Shown: in pieces, positions 4,913 through 6,079 of the stretch | How positions within the stretch are numbered: the first letter of the stretch is position 1 | How the letters are laid out: each line of letters starts with the position of its first letter | DNA from: Eubacteriaceae bacterium | GTDB taxonomy: Bacteria > Bacillota > Clostridia > Eubacteriales > Anaerofustaceae | Reading direction: 5' to 3' | Assembly (NCBI GenBank): GCA_017613995.1 | Contig: JAGACT010000126.1 | Span: 1-6,079, forward strand | Length of the DNA stretch: 6,079 nt | Notes under the pieces: generated by a model | What the model saw: only the letters and a program-made list of their open reading frames with translations | What the model was told of the DNA's origin: nothing | Databases searched by the model: none | Translations under genes and position numbers: made by a program

Positions 4913-4938
4913 CAAAAAAGGGCCGCATGAAACGGCCC
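4913..4938 (-). terminator. Intrinsic terminator of the uracil permease gene
   Basis: On the minus strand AGGGCCG and CGGCCCT form a 7-bp stem around a 7-base loop, followed by six T residues. It begins 28 bases after the permease stop. It lies four bases from the opposing scpB terminator's T-tract, and the two tracts together make the palindrome TTTTTTGCGCAAAAAA (4903-4918). Confidence 0.9.
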
Positions 4939-4966
4939 TCGATGCGGGTTAGGTAAAACGGTTCCC

Positions 4967-6079
4967 TCAGACCTCGAAGTTGGGGAACTTTTCGGCGTCT
5001 TCTCTGTTCTCAGCGGTGAATTCGTAATCCTTGCCGGGAAGCACCGCGTTGAGCACTATGCCCACGATGGCGGCTACCGCCAGACCCGAGAGGCTGATGG
5101 TGACGCTGCCGATGTTCAGGCTTACTGCCTGGGCGGCGCCTGTACCGTACTTGATGCCGATGGACAGCACCAGGATCAGGGCTGCGATGATAACGTTGCG
5201 GTTATTGGTGAAATCAACTCTGTTCTCCACGACGTTTCTCACACCGGCGGCGGAGATCATTCCGTAAAGCACCAGGGAGATGCCTCCGATGGTGGCGGCG
5301 GGCATGGCTGCGATGAGGGCCGCGAACTTCGGTGAGAATGACAGTATGATGGCGAATACGGCTGCGAGCCTGATCACCTTGGGATCGTATACCTTGGTGA
5401 GGTTCAGAACGCCGGTGTTCTCTCCGTAGGTAGTATTGGCGGGAGCTCCGAACAGAGCCGCCAGAGTGGTGGCAAGACCGTCACCCGTGAGGGAACGGTA
5501 CAGTCCGGGATCTGCGATGAAGTTCTCTCCAACTGTGGAGGATATGGCGGAGATGTCTCCGATGTGCTCCACCATGGTGGCGAGAGAAATGGGAAGGATT
5601 GTGATCACCGCGGAGATCAGAAGGGACGAGTCCGCTTTTCCGATCAGGGAGAACACGGTGTTGTCCATTGCTACGGGAAGACCGATCCATGCCGCTTCCC
5701 TTATGGCGGTGGTGTCCACCAGGCCCATGAATGCGGCGCATACGTAGGATACGACGACGCCCATAAGCACGGGCACTATCTTGATCATTCCCTTGCCCCA
5801 CATGTTGCAGATGATGATGACCACCAGCGCGATGACGGCGACCGTCCAGCTCTGCTGGCAGTTCTCGAGAGCGCTGCCGGAAAGGGTGAGTCCGATGGCG
5901 ATGATGATGGGTCCGGTCACGATGGGCGGGAAATACTGCATGACCTTCTTGGCGCCGAACGCCTTGATGAGGGCCGCCAGCAACACGTACATGAGACCCG
6001 CACAGGCCACGCCGAAGCTGGCGTAGGGGATCATGGAAGGATCAGTGTTCGTGTTGAACGCGAAGTATCCTCCCAGGAA
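4967..6079 (-). CDS. uraA: Uracil permease (NCS2/UraA family), N-terminus cut by window edge
   Basis: There are 370 C-terminal residues of an inner-membrane nucleobase transporter, open past the right edge; about 50-60 residues are probably missing from a family length near 425. UraA-type proteins import uracil with protons for pyrimidine salvage. The family core is plain: EHIGD (171-175 of the visible part), DPGLYRSLTGDG around 190-201, and PANTTYGENTGV (213-224). Counting from the first glutamate (E171) to that of YGENTG (E220) gives 49, the same distance as Glu241 to Glu290 in E. coli UraA, both uracil-contacting residues by my recollection. Asp175 stands where E. coli has His245. Many hydrophobic segments are spread through the protein. 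The tail ending NFEV is short and polar. The ATG at 6034 is internal, not the start, because the frame continues upstream with membrane-like residues. The promoter lies outside the window. Confidence 0.92.
   Translation of the reverse strand, partial: FLGGYFAFNTNTDPSMIPYASFGVACAGLMYVLLAALIKAFGAKKVMQYFPPIVTGPIIIAIGLTLSGSALENCQQSWTVAVIALVVIIICNMWGKGMIKIVPVLMGVVVSYVCAAFMGLVDTTAIREAAWIGLPVAMDNTVFSLIGKADSSLLISAVITILPISLATMVEHIGDISAISSTVGENFIADPGLYRSLTGDGLATTLAALFGAPANTTYGENTGVLNLTKVYDPKVIRLAAVFAIILSFSPKFAALIAAMPAATIGGISLVLYGMISAAGVRNVVENRVDFTNNRNVIIAALILVLSIGIKYGTGAAQAVSLNIGSVTISLSGLAVAAIVGIVLNAVLPGKDYEFTAENREDAEKFPNFEV

Noticed and set aside
3497..4928. Two long minus-strand open frames opposite scpA and scpB (3497-4336 and 4272-4928)
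   Set aside because: Both are shadows of scpA and scpB. The second runs through both terminators, which a real gene would be unlikely to do.
1..6079. Search for CRISPR repeats, insertion-sequence ends, phage or defence genes
   Set aside because: No direct repeat array, transposase, terminal inverted repeats, integrase or defence-type domain was seen. A tRNA gene is present, but no integrase or duplicated tRNA end marks an integrated element.

Overview
The window reads as ordinary chromosomal DNA of a fairly GC-rich member of the Bacillota, most likely an anaerobic Clostridia-type organism. The lineage is inferred from several things: strong AGGAGG-type ribosome binding sites, a TTG start on scpA, an M50 protease-scpA-scpB gene block, sigma-A-type promoters close to consensus, a CCA-encoding tRNA gene, and a clostridial-looking DUF2284 protein. 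No mobile element, CRISPR array, phage gene or broken gene was seen. Genes are densely packed, and no stretch over 300 bases lacks one.

Left part, minus strand (1-2849). Reading in the direction of transcription, the order is rluB (23S rRNA pseudouridine synthase), tRNA-Asn(GUU), an amidohydrolase of the amidohydrolase_2 family, and a strong intrinsic terminator. A DUF2284 cysteine-rich protein follows, and then an AlkD-like DNA alkylation repair protein that runs off the left edge. The tRNA has its own near-perfect promoter, whose -35 box lies inside the last codons of rluB. No terminator was found between rluB, the tRNA and the amidohydrolase, so they probably share transcripts. DUF2284 and the alkylation-repair gene form a second, two-gene unit.

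Middle (2850-2954). Two divergent promoters use almost the same -10 heptamer (TATTATA, read as TATAAT on the other strand). One drives rluB leftwards and the other drives the rightward operon.

Right part (2955-6079). A site-2-type M50 metalloprotease, scpA and scpB lie close together on the plus strand with short gaps (11 and 10 bases) and end at a strong terminator. ScpA and ScpB are the kleisin and its partner in the SMC condensin complex. Immediately after comes an opposing terminator for a uracil permease of the NCS2/UraA family on the minus strand, which runs off the right edge.

No new multi-gene system is evident. The points most worth a second look are the shared-box divergent promoter, the tRNA promoter buried in rluB with probable tRNA-mRNA co-transcription, and the uncharacterised DUF2284 protein next to a DNA repair gene.
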